From Oscillospiraceae bacterium (lineage in GTDB: Bacteria; Bacillota_A; Clostridia; Oscillospirales; Oscillospiraceae): a DNA stretch of 6,276 nt. The stretch spans positions 1 to 6,276 of the forward strand of contig JAFQPT010000234.1 of NCBI GenBank assembly GCA_017411665.1. Reading direction: 5' to 3'. This document shows positions 4,414 to 6,276 of the stretch, piece by piece (positions within the stretch are counted from its first letter, which is position 1; every line of letters starts with the position of its first letter). Made by a program: the position numbers and the translations under genes. The notes beneath the pieces were generated by a model that was given only the letters and a program-made list of their open reading frames with translations, was not told the origin of the DNA and did not search any database.

Positions 4414-6276
4414 ATGGCATACGAAAAACTGTTTGCTCCCATTAAGATCAGAGGTCTGGAATTTGATTCCCGTTTGATCATGACCGCAATGGGCAGCTTG
4501 ATGGCACCTGAACACGGCGACGTAAACGACCGCGTTATCAACTACCTGACCGAACGCGCAAAGAACGGCGGTTTCGTATTTACCGAATGCTGCTCCGTAT
4601 ACCCCGGCGTTGCTCAGGACTTCGCTCTGCACATCTCCGATGACCACTACATCGAAGGTCTGAAGAAGCTGACTGACTCCGTTCACGCTGCAGGCGGCAA
4701 GATCGGTGTTCAGATTTACCATCCCGCAGAAGCTCTGACCAACTCTCACTACGACTCCCGCAAGGTTCGTATGATGGCTCCCGACACCCTGTTCGGCATC
4801 CCCGGCACTCGTGTTGAAACCGAAGAAATCCCCTACATCATCGAATGCTTCGGCGAAGCAGCTCGTCGTGCAACTGAAGCTGGCTTTGACGCAATCGAAA
4901 TCCACAACGGCCACAACTACATCCTGCACCAGTTCCTGTCTCCCCACTTCAACCACCGCGACGACGGTTGGGGCGGCTCCGTAGAAAACTGCCGCAAGAT
5001 GCCTCTGGCTGTTATTGAAGCTGTTCGTAAGAACATGGGCGAACACATGCCTCTGTTCCTGCGTGTTTCCGCAGGCGACGACGAACTGTACGATAAGAAC
5101 GGCAACTTCGACGGTCTGACTCTGGACGACATGATCGTATTCCTGAACGAAGCTAAGGCTCGCGGCGTTGACGTTGTTGACGTTTCCATCGGTAACTTCC
5201 AGTCCGACATCGGTCTGTGGGAATGCCCCAACCTGGGTATCCCCCACGCATTTAACACCGAACGTCCCTTCATCATCAAGGAAAAGGTTGGCCTGCCCAT
5301 CGTAGCAGTTGGCCGTCTGGGCACTCCCGATCTGGCTGAAAAGTACCTGGAACAGGGCGCTGACTTCATCGCTTGGGGCCACGCTCACATTGCTGACCCT
5401 GAAATCGTTAAGAAGACTCGCGAAGGCCGCGTTGACGAAATCCGTTACTGCATCGGCTGTGACGAAGGCTGCAACCAGGCTTACAACGATCCCACTCTGC
5501 CTCACGTTTCCTGCATGCGTAACCCCGCAGCCGGCCGCGAAGGCGATATGAAGATCATCCCCGCAGCAGAACCCAAGAAGGTTCTGGTAGCTGGCGGCGG
5601 CGTAGCCGGTCTGGAAGCTGCACGCGTTCTGGCAGAACGTGGCCACAAGGTAGTTCTGGTTGACGCAGCTGACAAGCTGGGCGGCAACTTCAACCTGGCA
5701 GCAGTTGCTCCCATGAAGCAGGACTTCGCTCTGGCAGTTAAGCAGATGATCGACTGGGCAGCAAAGGCAGGCGTAGAATTCAAGCTGAACACCGTTGTTA
5801 CCAAGGAAGTTATCGAAGAAATCAAGCCCGACTACGTTGTAAACGCTATCGGTGCTTCTTACGCTCCCTGCACCATCCCCGGCGCAGAACACGCTATCTC
5901 CGCAGCAGCAGCTATGGCTAACCCCGAACTGCTGAAGGGCAACGTAGTTGTCATCGGCGGCGGCTGTGTTGGTATGGAAGTTGCTATGACCGCAGCTGAC
6001 ATGATGGTTGAAGGCAAGGGTGTTGCATCCGTTACCGGTATCGAAAAGAAGGCTAAGTACGCAGCTGACGGCGCTACTCAGGTTCCCTCCTACGGCCGTG
6101 CACAGGTTTGGAGAATGTGGACTGCAGGTAAGACCGCTGTTCACAACGTTGCTCACCCCGTAAAGCAGCTGGCTAACACCACCGTTGAAGAAATCAAGGC
6201 TGGCGCAGTTGTTGCTCACACCGTTGTTAAGCGTCGTGACCGTGCAACCAAGCAGATGGTTACCGTTAAGGACGAA
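4414..6276 (+). CDS. NAD(P)H:flavin oxidoreductase, 2,4-dienoyl-CoA / 2-enoate reductase type (3' end missing)
   Basis: There are 621 codons before the window ends without a stop; relatives (FadH, 2-enoate reductase, BaiCD/BaiH) are about 640-680 residues, so most of the protein is present. Residues 1 to about 340 form an Old Yellow Enzyme FMN-binding barrel: LFAPIKIRGLEF at the start, QIYHP (100-104), HNGHNYILHQFLSPHF (164-179) with candidate active-site Tyr169, DDGWGGSVEN, and LRVS with Arg217. CIGCDEGC plus a later Cys (346, 349, 353, 367) bind a 4Fe-4S cluster. Two dinucleotide-binding motifs follow: GGGVAG (394-399) for FAD and GGGCVG (515-520) for NAD(P)H. Family members pass electrons from NAD(P)H through FAD and the cluster to FMN to reduce an activated C=C bond; the actual substrate here is unknown. 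Where relatives usually have GR before the ADP motif, this protein has GH (322-323). Codon use is extremely biased (Glu as GAA, Asn as AAC, nearly all Leu as CTG), unlike its neighbours, which suggests high expression. It has its own promoter and a Rex-like site upstream. Confidence 0.93.
   Translation, partial: MAYEKLFAPIKIRGLEFDSRLIMTAMGSLMAPEHGDVNDRVINYLTERAKNGGFVFTECCSVYPGVAQDFALHISDDHYIEGLKKLTDSVHAAGGKIGVQIYHPAEALTNSHYDSRKVRMMAPDTLFGIPGTRVETEEIPYIIECFGEAARRATEAGFDAIEIHNGHNYILHQFLSPHFNHRDDGWGGSVENCRKMPLAVIEAVRKNMGEHMPLFLRVSAGDDELYDKNGNFDGLTLDDMIVFLNEAKARGVDVVDVSIGNFQSDIGLWECPNLGIPHAFNTERPFIIKEKVGLPIVAVGRLGTPDLAEKYLEQGADFIAWGHAHIADPEIVKKTREGRVDEIRYCIGCDEGCNQAYNDPTLPHVSCMRNPAAGREGDMKIIPAAEPKKVLVAGGGVAGLEAARVLAERGHKVVLVDAADKLGGNFNLAAVAPMKQDFALAVKQMIDWAAKAGVEFKLNTVVTKEVIEEIKPDYVVNAIGASYAPCTIPGAEHAISAAAAMANPELLKGNVVVIGGGCVGMEVAMTAADMMVEGKGVASVTGIEKKAKYAADGATQVPSYGRAQVWRMWTAGKTAVHNVAHPVKQLANTTVEEIKAGAVVAHTVVKRRDRATKQMVTVKDE

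Noticed and set aside
4408..6219. A 603-codon open frame on the minus strand
   Set aside because: It is antisense to the flavin oxidoreductase gene. The strong codon bias there avoids TTA, CTA and TCA, which leaves the opposite strand free of stops; the product is Cys/Val/Asn-rich and unlike any family I know.

Overview
The window reads as ordinary chromosome from an anaerobic Gram-positive Clostridia bacterium. A gut member of the Oscillospiraceae/Ruminococcaceae or a relative is my best guess. The clues are strong Shine-Dalgarno sites (GGAGG, AAAGGAG) before every gene, AT-rich promoter regions between moderately GC-rich genes, a clostridial-type 4Fe-4S/FMN/FAD enoate-reductase-like enzyme, and a phosphatase-acetyltransferase fusion. 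The family assignment is inference from protein resemblance only.

Layout. Left half, minus strand, read right to left: a two-domain histidine phosphatase + GNAT acetyltransferase (3476-2322); a 189-base spacer holding four consecutive hairpins; a complete YgiQ-family radical SAM protein (2132-144); and the first 49 codons of a DUF1294 membrane protein, which overlaps the ygiQ stop by ATGA and runs off the left edge. These three genes may be one transcript, because the only convincing minus-strand promoter lies before the phosphatase gene. A 166-base divergent region (3477-3642) carries back-to-back promoters on either side of a perfect palindrome. To its right, plus strand, is a small PurN-like formyltransferase-fold protein (3643-4167) that appears to lack the catalytic residues, followed by a clear intrinsic terminator. 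A 246-base AT-rich region then carries an extended -10 promoter, a Rex-like operator candidate and a 5'-UTR hairpin. It drives a large, strongly codon-biased NAD(P)H:flavin oxidoreductase of the 2,4-dienoyl-CoA reductase / 2-enoate reductase type (4414 to the right edge, 3' end missing).

There is no obvious shared pathway across the window. The left genes look like housekeeping or accessory enzymes of uncertain substrate. The right-hand oxidoreductase is probably an abundant redox enzyme, possibly under NADH/NAD+ control. I see no tRNA, rRNA, CRISPR array, transposase or prophage signature, and no stretch over 300 bases lacks a gene. Points most worth a second look are the catalytically degenerate PurN-like protein, the Rex-like site, the four-hairpin spacer, the divergent palindrome and the phosphatase-GNAT fusion.
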